A program made the position numbers and the translations under genes. Under the pieces are notes generated by a model. It was given only the letters and a program-made list of their open reading frames with translations. It ran no database searches and was not told the origin of the DNA. From NCBI GenBank assembly GCA_948146395.1, contig OX411548.1, positions 35,720,912 through 35,784,911 on the forward strand: 64,000 nt of DNA, written 5' to 3'. The stretch is from Fragum whitleyi. Lineage: Eukaryota; Mollusca; Bivalvia; Cardiida; Cardiidae. The number at the start of each line of letters is the position of its first letter. Position 1 is the first letter of the stretch. This document shows, in pieces, positions 11,533 through 22,044 of the stretch.

Positions 11533-12544
11533 CTGAAATTAAATACATTTACATTACTTTTATTTAATTGGATACTATTTACAGCCAAAAACTATCTTGA
11601 GATGTGTACATTGTATATTATCTTTACCCTTGGCATACAGAATCAAATCAAGGATCTGAAAATATTTTTTTGGTCAATAATTTAATTGAAATCAATTATA
11701 ATGACATTCTGGTTAATTAGGAACATACAGCTGGTACATTCTAACATCAGGGTGTACATGTGTGCAGGCTAATCTTTGTCTATAAATCATGTCAAAAACA
11801 GGAAAATATCCAGAGTTCAGCATGATAAAGGATAAGTGCTACCTATAGTCAATAATAAATATCAAATTGTTTGATAAAACAGGCTGTGATATCCAGTATT
11901 ATCAATTTGGCAATGAGTTCTTACAAGGTAATTGTTGTGTTTGACCTTGACTTGTCACCTTAGAGTTTTCAGACAACTTCTTTTAAATTGCACATCTTCA
12001 CAAGATGGAGAGCAGCAATTGTGCAAGGTTCTTTTGAAATCTAATCATAAATGCAGGGAGTGAGTGTTTTGACAAAATGGACCAGACTGGTTGACAGATT
12101 GACTGACCAAGATGCAATGATACCGAGCTCTCATTACTTCAATTGTCTAAACCAACCACAAGGGTGGTTGATAAAAAGGTTCAACCAGAATCTTCACTAA
12201 TATCTTGATTTTGTATAATTTTTTTTCAGCAAACAGTCAGGTACAGATTATTACTTATTATTCTATTATCATAGCAACAAAACTCATGACAGCTGAGATT
12301 TAAAGATTTTGCAGGCCACCGTTAAAAAAAGTGGTTCAAGAAAAAGGATAAACAATTCTTACGGAAATAGAAAATAATGGCATTGCGAATGTTCAAGAGT
12401 ACTGTAACACAAAATAGGCCACCAAAAGGATTATCATTATCTTTTACTGTGACTGTTTACTGTGCATCTTATGAATGAAAGGGTTATTCTTCAAGATGAA
12501 GAATAACCTTTGAAAGTATCAACCAAATATATACTTAAATAGAG

Positions 12545-13294
12545 AGTTGTTTCCTTCCAATTGCACAATGAAGCCACTTTTTCCATGACCTGACACGGTT
12601 CACTAAATCAGGACAATATGCACATGGCCCCTTTTTCCATTAAACGCCTAAATTTCCTCAAACTGTGACAATATGCACAATGTCGGGTGACAAGCAACAC
12701 TATAATCAAGTTTCATCAAAATAGGTCCATAAATGAAAGAGAGTTTGGTTGGCTTTCATTAAAAACTTGGTAGTGGTCCAACAGATAAATATGAAAGCTG
12801 TCTGCTTTCAGGTTTCAGAGAATAAGACTAAAGTTCTCCTTTATATCTATGTAAAATGGGATGCCCCAGGGTGGAGCCCAGATTTGACCCAAAGGGTATG
12901 ATATGAATATAATTGGTAGAGGTCTACTAGATGATGCTTACATACCAAATACAAAATCTGTCTGCCTTTTAATTTCAGAGAAGAAAATTTTTGAAGATTT
13001 TCGCCTTTATTTCTGTATAATATGGGTTGTGTCCAGGCAGAGAAAAAATATTACCCGAAAGACATGATATAAACAAACTTGGCCAATAGATGATGCTTTT
13101 AACAGAAGAAAGCTGTCTGCCTTCTTGATTCAGGGGAGAAGATTTTCATAGCATTTTTAGTTGCCATGGTAACCAGACTAATGGATGGATTATACTTTAT
13201 TTTAACAAGTTTGGTAGAGCATATTCCAAGGAACAAGGAACATTCCCAACAACTTTCATAGATATTGGTATTTCTTCCCCGGGTGAGCTAAAAA
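12545..13294. repeat. Helitron-like (H1) fragment in intron 2
   Basis: Core phrases TTGGTAGAGGTCTACTAGAT and GCTGTCTGCCTTC are shared with the element at 17.8-18.5 kb. The right end is GGGTGAGCTAAAAAG, the H1 terminus lacking its hairpin. The left end could not be placed. Confidence 0.6.
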
Positions 13295-13593
13295 GTGGCA
13301 ACAAAAAATTGAGATCTAGTGTAGCTAATGATCATCCAGCTGGACCAGCAATAATTAATAGTATTACTCTCAGTATAGTAAAATATTTTACAGGTACTTC
13401 AACATGGTATCACTTTAATATGGAGCTGTAGCTAGTGCATAAATGACCATTTCTTTTTTCCCCACTATTACATCTCCTGGAAATATACCAAAGGTGTTCA
13501 CTATATAGGACACCTTTGAAATATAGGACAATATAGGATATACATCAAAATATAGGACAAATATAGGGTATATGACATAAGTTTGCACCCTGC

Positions 13594-14000
13594 AAGAAGC
13601 CCCTTTTTTCCACCATGAAGCTGAAAACAACCAAACCCTGACAAAATGCACAAGGTCAGGTGACTCGGAAAATATTGTGAAAGTTCATCCAAACCAGTCA
13701 ATAAATGCATGGAAGAGGAATTGCATTCACAAAATTTTTTAAATGAAGACTCCTTTTTCAATGACCCAGCGGAGATTCACCAAAGAGACTCACCAAACCA
13801 CATTAATACACAAATGTTCAGGTGACTAGGAACATTTTGTGAAAGATTCATTGAAGTAGGTCCATAAATTGAGGAGGAGTTTCTTTCAAAAGAATTTTTA
13901 CAGGAAGACTCCTTTATCTATGACACAGCTGAAATTCTTCAAACCGCAGCAATATGCGCAAGGTCAGGTCACTCAGGTGACATGGAACATTTTTTTGAAT
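13594..14000. repeat. Three core units of a Helitron-like element in intron 2
   Basis: Units begin near 13597, 13745 and 13905 with AAGACTCCTTTTTC-like wording and carry GCACAAGGTCAGGTGACTC. Related units occur at 12545-12760 and 27300-27480. An H1-type end (AATCAGGTGAGCTAAAAAG) at about 14563-14581 lies beyond exon 2 and may be a separate remnant. Confidence 0.6.
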
Positions 14001-14216
14001 GGTTCATCTCAATAATTTTATCATCATAATGCTGCTTTTCTTTCAGCATGCATGGCAATTGCATGTAAAAATGGTAACAGTGTTTATCTCCAAGTGGTGC
14101 AAGAGAAATTCTTTTTTGTCCAAGGACAAAATATGTAATCCAAAATCCTTGATATGATATTACTGCTACATCAAAATGGTAATCATTTGTAAAAAATGAT
14201 GAATTTGAAAACATAC

Positions 14217-14363
14217 CTCTCAAAAATATCTGAAACCTCTAAATAAATGAGTAAACTCTCTCTGGCATGGATAGAGGTTGAGTTGCCAGTATATGTTGAG
14301 GGTGCTATTTCTGTATTAATGTCATCTCTCCTGAAGAATGCTGTATTCATTGGTATAGAGCCC
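14217..14363 (-). CDS. Exon 2 of the 115-aa protein gene
   Basis: 147 nt between acceptor TTGATTCTTTGCAG and donor GAGAG|GTATGT. Its first base completes TG|G (Trp17) from exon 1. It then encodes GSIPMNTAFFRRDDINTEI, a Ser/Thr-rich linker (APSTYTGNSTSIHAR) and ESLLIYLEVSDIFE, an amphipathic acidic helix. A potential N-glycosylation sequon (GNSTS) is visible, though nothing suggests secretion. Alternative frames are closed by a TGA within 14 codons, so the frame is not arbitrary. Confidence 0.75.
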
Positions 14364-14639
14364 CTGCAAAGAATCAACTTGCTTTACATTTTCATACTGC
14401 AATATTTTTGCTTAGTGAAATGTGGGAGAAATTAACATTGAGTTAAAACTTTTTTTTTTAAATTAGATAGCAACTATAACCTAGATAAGCTTGATTTTTT
14501 ACATCTTAAATTAATTGAGCTGTGCCACCTTGAACTCAGAGCTGACTGACAAACAAATCAAACAATCAGGTGAGCTAAAAAGCACATCCCGTCATGTGGG
14601 GGACAATAGTTCCTTGTCACATTGAAGATCTTTTCATAA

Positions 14640-14950
14640 CAAGGCTTCAATGTTTGAGTTGTGTTTGAGTTGTGACTTTGATCATAGGGAGTCCGGGAGA
14701 ACGAGACTCCTTGTTTACAAGTTGGGACTCCTTCCATTTACAAGTAACTAGTCCCATGGACTCCAAGGGTCATATGAGAATATTTTGAAAAACTAACTAT
14801 CTATCTATATATACTGCCCAACTCCCCTTTCAGGTATTACTGGCAGGTGAATAACACTTGCCAAAACTGTAGATCTTTTCACTACAAAAGTTTAGTGTAG
14901 AAGAAAACATTTTCTTGCATCCTGTAGTGTTTTGAGAAACAAACTCTTCT
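14640..14950. repeat. Dispersed repeat shared with the window's right edge
   Basis: GGAGTCCGGGAGAACGAGAC, then CATATGAGAATATTTTG and GTAGATCTTTTCACTACAAA, correspond in order to 63828-64000. Both copies are unfinished, so I cannot define element ends or class. It lies in intron 1 of the small gene. Confidence 0.6.
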
Positions 14951-15125
14951 TTGGAATAATATTGCAGAAAAGAAGAAATTGATTATAACACGAAATTTCT
15001 TCTTTTCCTCAAAGTTCTCCTATTATGAAAATTTGAACTCCTTACTTTGTGCTAATGGCCTTCTCGTTTTCATGTGTTAGACGTCCAATTGACTCCTTAA
15101 TCTCAGGAGTTAGTGTCAACCCCTG

Positions 15126-15306
15126 GCAGTCATTCTTTCTTACTATTTGTCTCCCACCAATGGCTCGATATTTGTAGACCTATGTGGGATAGCACTAAGA
15201 GGCTAGGAAAGTAGTACTGGTGTGAGAAAAACCAGATATCAATTGTTCAAGCCTCCGCAATATGACCGAAAAATGTTGAAAGCGGTGTAAAACTCCATTC
15301 AAACAA
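15126..15306 (+). repeat. Headless SINE copy in intron 1
   Basis: The SINE body runs in the plus orientation (TTGTCTCCCACCAATGG, GGCTAGGAAAG, TTGAAAGCGGTGTAAAACTC). The tRNA-like head is missing, so this is 5'-truncated or recombined. It is inverted relative to the host gene's transcript. Confidence 0.7.
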
Positions 15307-15738
15307 ACCAATTAATGTCATAACCAATGCAGAGGTTGGTGTCAAATGTCACATGTGAGAGAAAAACATACAGTCAGTCCAGGGACTGCATACAAAGTGA
15401 GAACTCTATAGACTTGGCCTCCTAAACGCAATCTATCATAAATCATAACTGTGTATACAGTATATAGAAAAAAATGACATTTGATCACTCACTCAAACTT
15501 GTGGATCTATAGTATAATATTTCAGTTCAATATTTAGCACCATTAATTTTCCCCACTTGGGGCCCCACTATATGAAACGAATGCGTGCGACATTGACGAA
15601 TTCAGTTTTTTCAATATACGATTTTGTGAAATCGAAAGTCAAATTAGGATTTCCTTGGAACAACATTTCTAATCAGATCATGTACATAGGCCAACGTTCA
15701 TAATTCGCCGATCATCATATTTTCAAACAAATCCTTAC

Positions 15739-15788
15739 CATTTGTCGATGAGCTTTGCAGCCAATTCACCGTGCGTGGATAAGTTCAT
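15739..15788 (-). CDS. Exon 1 (start) of the 115-aa protein gene
   Basis: ATG at 15788-15786 opens MNLSTHGELAAKLIDK plus two bases of Trp, then donor ATG|GTAAGG. An in-frame TGA lies 21-24 nt upstream, so if this is the first exon this ATG is the only usable start in frame. Its context is weak (T at -3, A at +4). A better-context ATG just upstream, in another frame, opens a 14-codon uORF that overlaps this start. Confidence 0.68.
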
Positions 15789-15816
15789 CGACGATCGAAG
15801 AGCTGCCCATCATCCG

Positions 15817-16038
15817 TCAATTTAATACAAGGGACAGGTCCTCGAATGACAGCCTTCTTTTCTCGCAAAATTCAAGTAGACGCTGGTGATAGACCCCGAA
15901 TGTATGCTTTTCGTCTCTTTCGTATCGCCATTGTTGTATGTTTATAAATAGATCCACGCGATTGGAATCTGTTCGGAGTCTGCGCAATACCACTCCTGGG
16001 CGTGTGCATATCCCACGTGACCGGTTTCTCATTTGCAT
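15817..16038 (-). other. Upstream ORF (73 codons) in the leader of the small gene
   Basis: Same strand as the gene; begins MQMRNRSRGICTRP and stops 28 nt before the main ATG. Rich in Arg with no recognisable domain. If transcription starts downstream of 16038, a second in-frame ATG (MRNRSRG) two codons on could still be used. I read it as a uORF rather than a protein gene. A short second uORF (MMGSSSIVDELIHAR) overlaps the main start. Confidence 0.4.
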
Positions 16039-16080
16039 GAGATTCGGCTTACCTATATAATTCGTACCCAGAAAATAACC

Positions 16081-16663
16081 CCGTTGGCTTATTGATTTTT
16101 ATTTTTTAAGTAACTCAACCTTCATAAGACTATACGAATACTCGATATTGATAAAAATTACAAAGAACATGCGATTTTTTTAATCTAAACGCATTCGGAG
16201 GCTTTAACAAAGAAAGTAATTTTTTCCCACTATATAAAAGTAATCGCATAATTGTCCTCTATGCATTAAAGTCTTGACAATTTAATATCATAATTGTTAA
16301 AATCTCGAACATTTGATATTCATTCAAGTCTTAACATTCAAGAAACGATCTAAGCCAACACAAGAGGTGTCTAATTTTGAAAGGGTTTGATTCATGCCAT
16401 TACCAAATATGTATACTTCTGGTGACACATAGAAATAAAAATATTTTCTGTCAGATAATGTGTCTTTGTGTAGAGTTTGAATGAAATTAACTGAGTATTT
16501 GATGATATAAAAAGCATGTAAGATTTTAAACAAAAGGCTATAACCATTTAAAAAAGTCAAATTGCATATTAGCCATCTATGCTTATTACTGCAGGCTTAG
16601 TTCAAAGTTTGAATCAATTCAATCCAGTATTTGCAGGATAAATAAGCTAATATCCTTGAGCCT
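16081..16663. other. No gene recognised
   Basis: AT-rich. A minus-strand open frame at 16324-16560 has a possible GTAATG donor but no convincing acceptor or coding bias, so I leave it uncalled. Confidence 0.4.
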
Positions 16664-16902
16664 GAGCCTGTGTGTGACATTTCCAACAATTTGATGCAAG
16701 TATGTTGTACACACATAGAGCAGCCCTGACGACAACACAGTACAATCATATGATACGCTGCCTTCCTTTAGATACATTAAGACCTTATCTTTCAACAAAG
16801 CACATAGTGAAGACTGTGGTCAGACTGTGCAGATGCACAGCCTGTCCTGAGTTTTTGCTTGGAGCAAAATGTGATATTTTTGGAAATATCACGCACAGGC
16901 TC
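16664..16902. mobile_element. TIR MITE, family M1 (copy 1)
   Basis: Left GAGCCTGTGTGTGACATTTCC and right inverted ATATCACGCACAGGCTC. The interior has a CAGACTGTGCAGATGCACAG palindromic stretch common to all five copies. Length is about 240 bp, with no ORF of its own. The open frame spanning it is incidental. Confidence 0.8.
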
Positions 16903-17774
16903 ATTTTTAAAACTCTCTGGAAGTCATTACTGCAGGTAGATTGTAACCAAATAATAACAGGGAGTAACTTTTTAGTTTAGAAGTATGCACATCATATGAG
17001 ACATAAGCAATTAAACCTCAAACAATTTACATGCTGCTACATTGATCAAATATTTGCTTTTCTTGATTAATTTTGCATACCTTTTTATGGCAGACCAATT
17101 GTTGATTTTCTATGAGAAAACTTTAAACTGTAAAATTTGGTAAAGAAATAGTGATACACAGAATGCAAGTGTCAAACTAGCAATTTCTCTAATTTTCAGG
17201 ACTGTTTGAATCCTCCTTAAAATAATCCTTGAATAAATAATTATTGTCCATTATACCTTGGTTAATTTGACTCGACTTTGACCTTTGTGGAAAAAATGCT
17301 TAAATAAAAATTATTGACATATTTTATCAATTAACAAAATATATATTACATTCAATACCGTCTGTTATTCATTCCTTTGAAAGCACGTGCAAAGTCGAGT
17401 AGGACTAATAAGATTTTTATGCATCTAAATAGCAGGGGTCAGATTCAAGTCAATAAAGCCGCGCTATACATACAATGAAAATGAAATTCAAATTAGTAGT
17501 TAACTGAAATTGGGTAGAATATTACAAGGGCTGCAATCACAATATTGGCCCTGAATCTCTCAACTTAGAGGACCTTCCCAAGTTTTTATCTTTTTTTTCT
17601 TGAAAATGACCTAGAGATGGCTGGTTTACATCTAGTAACTAAATTTCAAACTCATCGATTTGGTGAAGGCAATAATAAATTCAAAATTTTTTTAAGTTTG
17701 AACATTCTGACAAGTTTTCAGGTGAATTTGACTATAAATAAATGGTCTCTTACACGTCTAAATAGTTTGTTTAA
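16903..17774. other. No gene or defined repeat recognised
   Basis: AT-rich non-coding sequence. A run of short open frames has no splice-site support. Confidence 0.4.
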
Positions 17775-18465
17775 ACAAGAGGACCATGATGGCCCTAGAT
17801 CGCTCACCTGAGTCTCTTTGACCCCTGGGACATCATATGAAAGATTTTTCCTATTTTCTGCCATTGTGCTCAGATGAGCTAAGGGATGCGCCCGGTTGGA
17901 GCCAAAATATGTTCCCTGGGGCTTGATATGAACAAACTTGGTAGAGGCACACTAGGTGATGCTACAAACCAAATATGAAAGATGTCTGCCATCTGGTTTC
18001 AGAGAAGAAGATTTTTAAAGGTTTTCGCTCAATGATTCAATGTAAAAAGGGTTGTGCCCGGGTGGACCCTAAATATGACCCCAGGGTCTTGATATGAACA
18101 AACTTGGTAGAGGTCTACTAGATGATGCTACTTACCAACTAACCAATGCTTACTTATGAAAGCTGTCTGCCTTCTGGTTTCAGAGAGGAAGATTTTTAAA
18201 GATTTTCCTATTTTCGCCCTTTTTGTTAAGGGTAAAGGGAGAGTTAAGGGTGGATTTCATTTATTTGAACAACTTTGGTAGAGCTTGACCTAAGGAACAT
18301 CCCTGCCAAGTTTCATAAAGATTGGCCCACTGGTTTAGGAGGAGAAGATGTTTTAAGAAATTGTGGACGACGCATGACGCACACCGCACGACGCACGACT
18401 GACGACGGACATTGTACGATCACAATAGCTCACCTTGAGCACTTTGTGCTCAGGTAAGCTAAAAA
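17775..18465. mobile_element. Helitron-like element H1, both ends present
   Basis: Starts ACAAGAGGACCATGATGGCC (hairpin GGACCATGATGGCC) and TCGCTCACCTGAG, and ends TTGAGCACTTTGTGCTCAGG then TAAGCTAAAAAG. CGACG-rich sequence (GACGACGGACATTG) precedes the right end. Two core units contain ACCAAATATGAAAG and GATTTTTAAAGATTTTC phrases. Confidence 0.85.
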
Positions 18466-18871
18466 GGCAGTTACAAATGTTACATGCTGTGAAGCCATCC
18501 ATGTTCAAAGTAGATATCATTCAACAAAAAAGCTCATCTCCCTTAGTACTTTGTTCTTGCTTGCGGTCACATTCTAACCAATAAAACTTTAAATCAAACA
18601 AAAGAAAACATAGAGAATGAAGAACTGCCAAATTTTCAAAATATTTTCTTATTTGGAGTATTGAAAATTACAGAAAGTTTGTACAAGAGTTTAACACTTT
18701 ACAAAATGGAAATAATAGCAATTCACATATTGTGAGCTTTAATTTTGAATAAAATTCTTAATGGTTATCTAAACTGGTGTGCAGTAACTTAACTTCAGTC
18801 TCCAAATTGTGCCCACCTGCTGCATGCATGATGCAAAAGATTTTATAGCTGTAATATGTTACCTTCAAATC
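18466..18871. other. No feature recognised
   Basis: AT-rich spacer between a Helitron-like element and a palindromic MITE. Confidence 0.4.
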
Positions 18872-18949
18872 CAATGATCAGTGGGAAACAGTTGTAACTG
18901 CTTTTAAACATATAGGCAGTTACAACTGTTTCATACTGAGCCATTGATA
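18872..18949. repeat. Palindromic MITE, family P2
   Basis: AAACAGTTGTAACTGC and GCAGTTACAACTGTTT pair across a short loop, flanked by ATCAGTG and CACTGAGCC-like arms (right arm CTGAGCCAT). Same family at 46773-46851 and 48782-48850. A half-copy is at about 19098-19114. Confidence 0.75.
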
Positions 18950-19218
18950 TGGATGTTTTTTTTAAAAGCCCCCTACCCCCACTTTAAAATGCAGGCATGG
19001 AAGAAAAGTACTTATTATATTATGTACAGATCATGTAGGAGTTAACTTTGTAAGGGGTTAACACTAGCTTGTTATGCTTATTTGATGATTGATATTGCAA
19101 AACAGTTGTAACTGCCGATAAATATCATTACACTGTTATATAAAATAAGAGTAACCCTGTATAGGACAAAAAATACCCTACAGCACAAAAAATGCATTTA
19201 AGGCACGCTACAATTGAA

Positions 19219-20239
19219 ACTAGAAAGCCATGAATGGCTTGAGTCGCTCCACAGGCTTGAAATTCTTGAAATAGCAAATCTAAGGTTTGCCTAGATTTCA
19301 AGATATTTTGGGTTCTACTGATTTTGAAATGAATTTCAAAGTTTCCACTATATAACATATAGAGAAATGACCTCTGCCCATAAAAGACATATTTTTCATC
19401 TAATGACATTAATTTTTTGCTGCATGGTAAAGGTTCACTCAAGGATCATTCCAGTGAAATTTGGTTGATATCCATCGATTACATTCTGAGAAAATGGTTT
19501 TTAAGATTTCCACTATATAACATATAGAGGAAATGACCTCCGCCCATAAAATACATATTTTTCATCTGATCACAATAATTTTTGGTATACTGATAAAGGG
19601 TCACTCAAGGATCATTCCAGTGAAATTTGGTTGATATCCATCAATTACATTCTGAGAAAATGATTTGCAAAGTTTCCACTATATAACATATAGAGAAATG
19701 ACCTCCGCCCATAAAATACATATTTTTCATCTGATCACAATAATTTTTTGTAGACTGATAAAGGGTCACCCAAGGGTCATTCATGTACAATTTGGTTGAT
19801 ATCTATCACTTAGATTCTGAGAAAACGATTTGCAATGTTTCCACAATATAACATATAGAGAAATGACCTCCGCCCATGAAATGCATATTTTTCATCCGAT
19901 CACAATAATTTTTTGTAGACTGATAAAGGGTCACCCAAGTAACATTCATGTAAAATTTAATTGGTATCAATTAATTAGAATCTGAGAAAAGTCACTTTTT
20001 ACCATATTTGGAAATTAGCCACGCCCATTAAATCCATGTTTTTCATTGGATCAAAATTTCTTGAACAACTTTGAAAGAGGGTAACCCAAGGATCATTCCT
20101 GTGAAGTTTGGTTGAAATTCATCCAGTAGTTTCTGAGGAGAAGATTTTTAAAGAAAAAGTTTACGACCGGATGCACGGATGGACGGACATGACGGCCATG
20201 ACAATAGCCCCAGTGGCTTTCAGCCAGTGGAGCTAAAAA
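19219..20239. mobile_element. Helitron-like element H2, five core units
   Basis: ACTAGAAAGCCATGAATGGC at left and CCAGTGGCTTTCAGCCAGTG, GAGCTAAAAA at right. Core phrase TTTCCACTATATAACATATAG recurs at about 165-bp steps (19342, 19507, 19673, 19838). A short ACGG-rich stretch (GCACGGATGGACGGACATG) lies before the right end. It is the most complete H2 copy with this hairpin. Confidence 0.85.
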
Positions 20240-20439
20240 TTAAATAATGCTCCTTAATGAATAGCACATCAGCATTATACCAATTCAGAACCGTTATAGA
20301 CTAAAATCATACCACAATCTACATGAACACAAACAATATCATATCAACTTGCCAGTTCTATTCAATCCACAAAAACCTGAAAAAGGCTGTCGAAGAAAAA
20401 CTGATGCCCCAAAACACTCTTTTTCATCATTTGAAATCG

Positions 20440-20960
20440 ACCTTTGACCTTACAACTATCTGAAAATGTATTCAAATTGACAACATCAATTCAAGATAAG
20501 ACAATTCATGCCAAATTATTGTGGAATCTAATCATGTATATTAGGGAGATAAGATCCAAATAAGCTTAGCTTGAATTTTCAACCTTAAACAGTGACCTTG
20601 ACCTAAGATCCATCCGAAAATTTGTTTGGAACATCTACTCATGACCTAGAACAACTGTGCCAAGTTACTTTGAAATCCATGCATAATTGTAGAAGCTATG
20701 CTCTGATTAAGTTTAACTTCTGTTTTCAACCTTTGACCTTGTGCTGTGACCTTAATCCTCCAAGTTATCTGAAAAACTTGTTTCAAATGGCACATGTACT
20801 CTGGATTGGAAATGATTAGTATTATTAGTATCCAAAATCTGTGACCATGACCCTAAAGCTTTTTGAAAATTTGTTTCAAATGTTATACTCATGATTGGAG
20901 AACAATTGCTCAATTCCATCCATAAACGTAAGACTAGTGTTCCAGTTAAATTCAGACAGA
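20440..20960. repeat. Decayed tandem core repeat (GACCTTGACCT type)
   Basis: Three degenerate units of about 150-160 bp share GACCTTTGACCTT, GAAAATTTGTTTC and GAACAACTGTGCCAAG-like phrases. Related wording appears near 30740-30800 and 32690-33010. No terminal hairpins were found. Confidence 0.55.
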
Positions 20961-21020
20961 CACTCAAACTTAAACTGTGAATGATGATGTACACTTAATA
21001 ACACAATAAGGCACATACCG

Positions 21021-21075
21021 AGGATTCAGCACAATACTATTGTAAGTTCTTATATATTTATAGGCACTTATTCTG
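21021..21075. repeat. Palindromic MITE, family P1 (decayed)
   Basis: TTCAGCACAATACTATTGTAAG then TATATATTTATAGGCACTTA matches the P1 consensus core, but the right arm has drifted. Confidence 0.6.
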
Positions 21076-21574
21076 TGTTATTATTCAACTGGCAGGGTGT
21101 GGCTTAGCCATGATGTAATATGGCGAGTTTATTTTTCTGTATTATGGGTTTTTTCAAAAGATAGTCCACAATTATTGTTAACGTGCAATTAGCCGTACCC
21201 TTAAATTGTGGATTTACGTGCATAGCGGAAAGTGAATACATTTTATCGTTTGGTTACCAAAGGCTCCTAAATTTCAGCTTGTCCAAGCTGAAGTTACAAG
21301 GGTATGGTATCCAATCTACTAATCTACAAATCTATGATTTAAGGTCTCACCTTATTTATGACAACTACCTATAGAAATAAGTAATTGTAATTAAAAATTG
21401 ATACACCTTAACCATTTAGTGCAACAACCCATTATTTAGGCTCCGCCCTGCCAGGGCAATAATCATGGATACAATAGTATCGCACCAACCCTTTGATTTC
21501 ATCAACTTGTCACAGTGACAACACTTCTTTTACACAACAGCAGGCTTGACAATGAAACCATTCATCAACAACAG

Positions 21575-22044
21575 CATTTGGAACATCACTCTGCCATTTC
21601 CATAAACTGCAACAGACCTTGGATGTATGAAAGACAGATGGGTATGTAACAAAATTGTTCATTTTGTTAGGCGGAAATAGTGTAAGAAAAACTAGTGCAG
21701 AAACAGCTGACGCTATCTTTAGATTTATATCTTTTAAAGAAAATAACGGCTGAAAAATCTTAATTTTTAAGAATGACAAATTATTCTCAAAAATTAAGAT
21801 TTTTTAGCCATTATTTAAGAATCTAAAGATAATACATATATATAAGGATACGATGGTTCCACGTCAGTGACTTAAACGAGAAGTGTTGGTGCCATCGAAT
21901 GTTTTCACTAAAAGTTTCGTGGGCTAACACCATTTTAACCGACGTCATTGAGTTTATCCAAGGTTTTCCCATATTTCTTAAAAGATAGTCCGTCTATGTA
22001 CATCCGAGGTTGATCGTTAGATTGGCCGAGAGGTGTTCCGAATG
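21575..22044. mobile_element. Mutator-like nonautonomous TIR element (copy 1)
   Basis: Termini CATTTGGAACATCACTCTGCC and the inverted GGCCGAGAGGTGTTCCGAATG. Flanks CAACAACAG and CAACAACGG suggest a 9-bp duplication with one mismatch. An internal stem (AATTTTTAAGAATGAC / ATTCTCAAAAATT) lies near 21760-21800. The whole aligns with 33707-34152, whose 10-bp duplication is perfect. A 9-10 bp duplication is typical of Mutator-like elements. Confidence 0.75.

Larger units (their letters stand above)
10639..15788 (-). other. Gene locus: four-exon gene for an unrecognised 115-aa protein
   Basis: Coding exons in transcript order are 15739-15788 (50 nt), 14217-14363 (147 nt), 11458-11532 (75 nt) and 10639-10714 (76 nt). 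They sum to 348 nt, exactly 116 codons with the TAG stop. All three introns are phase 2 with GT-AG ends: donors GTAAGG, GTATGT and GTTAGT; acceptors TTCTTTGCAG, TTTAATTTCAG and a strong TTCTTATTGTTTCAG. The frame stays open across every junction. The protein begins MNLSTHGELAAKLIDKW and ends ERSAFHPHNTF. It has no signal peptide or membrane segment. The middle is charged and probably helical. I cannot assign a family. Introns of 1375, 2684 and 743 nt hold repeats. No AATAAA or ATTAAA is visible between the stop and the repeat at 10416, so the 3' end is undefined. Confidence 0.75.
15560..16080 (-). promoter_or_regulatory. CpG-rich promoter and 5' exon region of the small gene
   Basis: CpG dinucleotides are dense here and rare on either side, as expected for an unmethylated promoter. 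Read on the minus strand there is TTATATAGG (16052-16060), an octamer ATGCAAAT (16031-16038), an E-box CACGTG (16014-16019), and then the first coding exon ending at 15739. A start near 16025 would fit the TATA-like element. These are motif matches only; none proves a transcription start. Confidence 0.6.
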
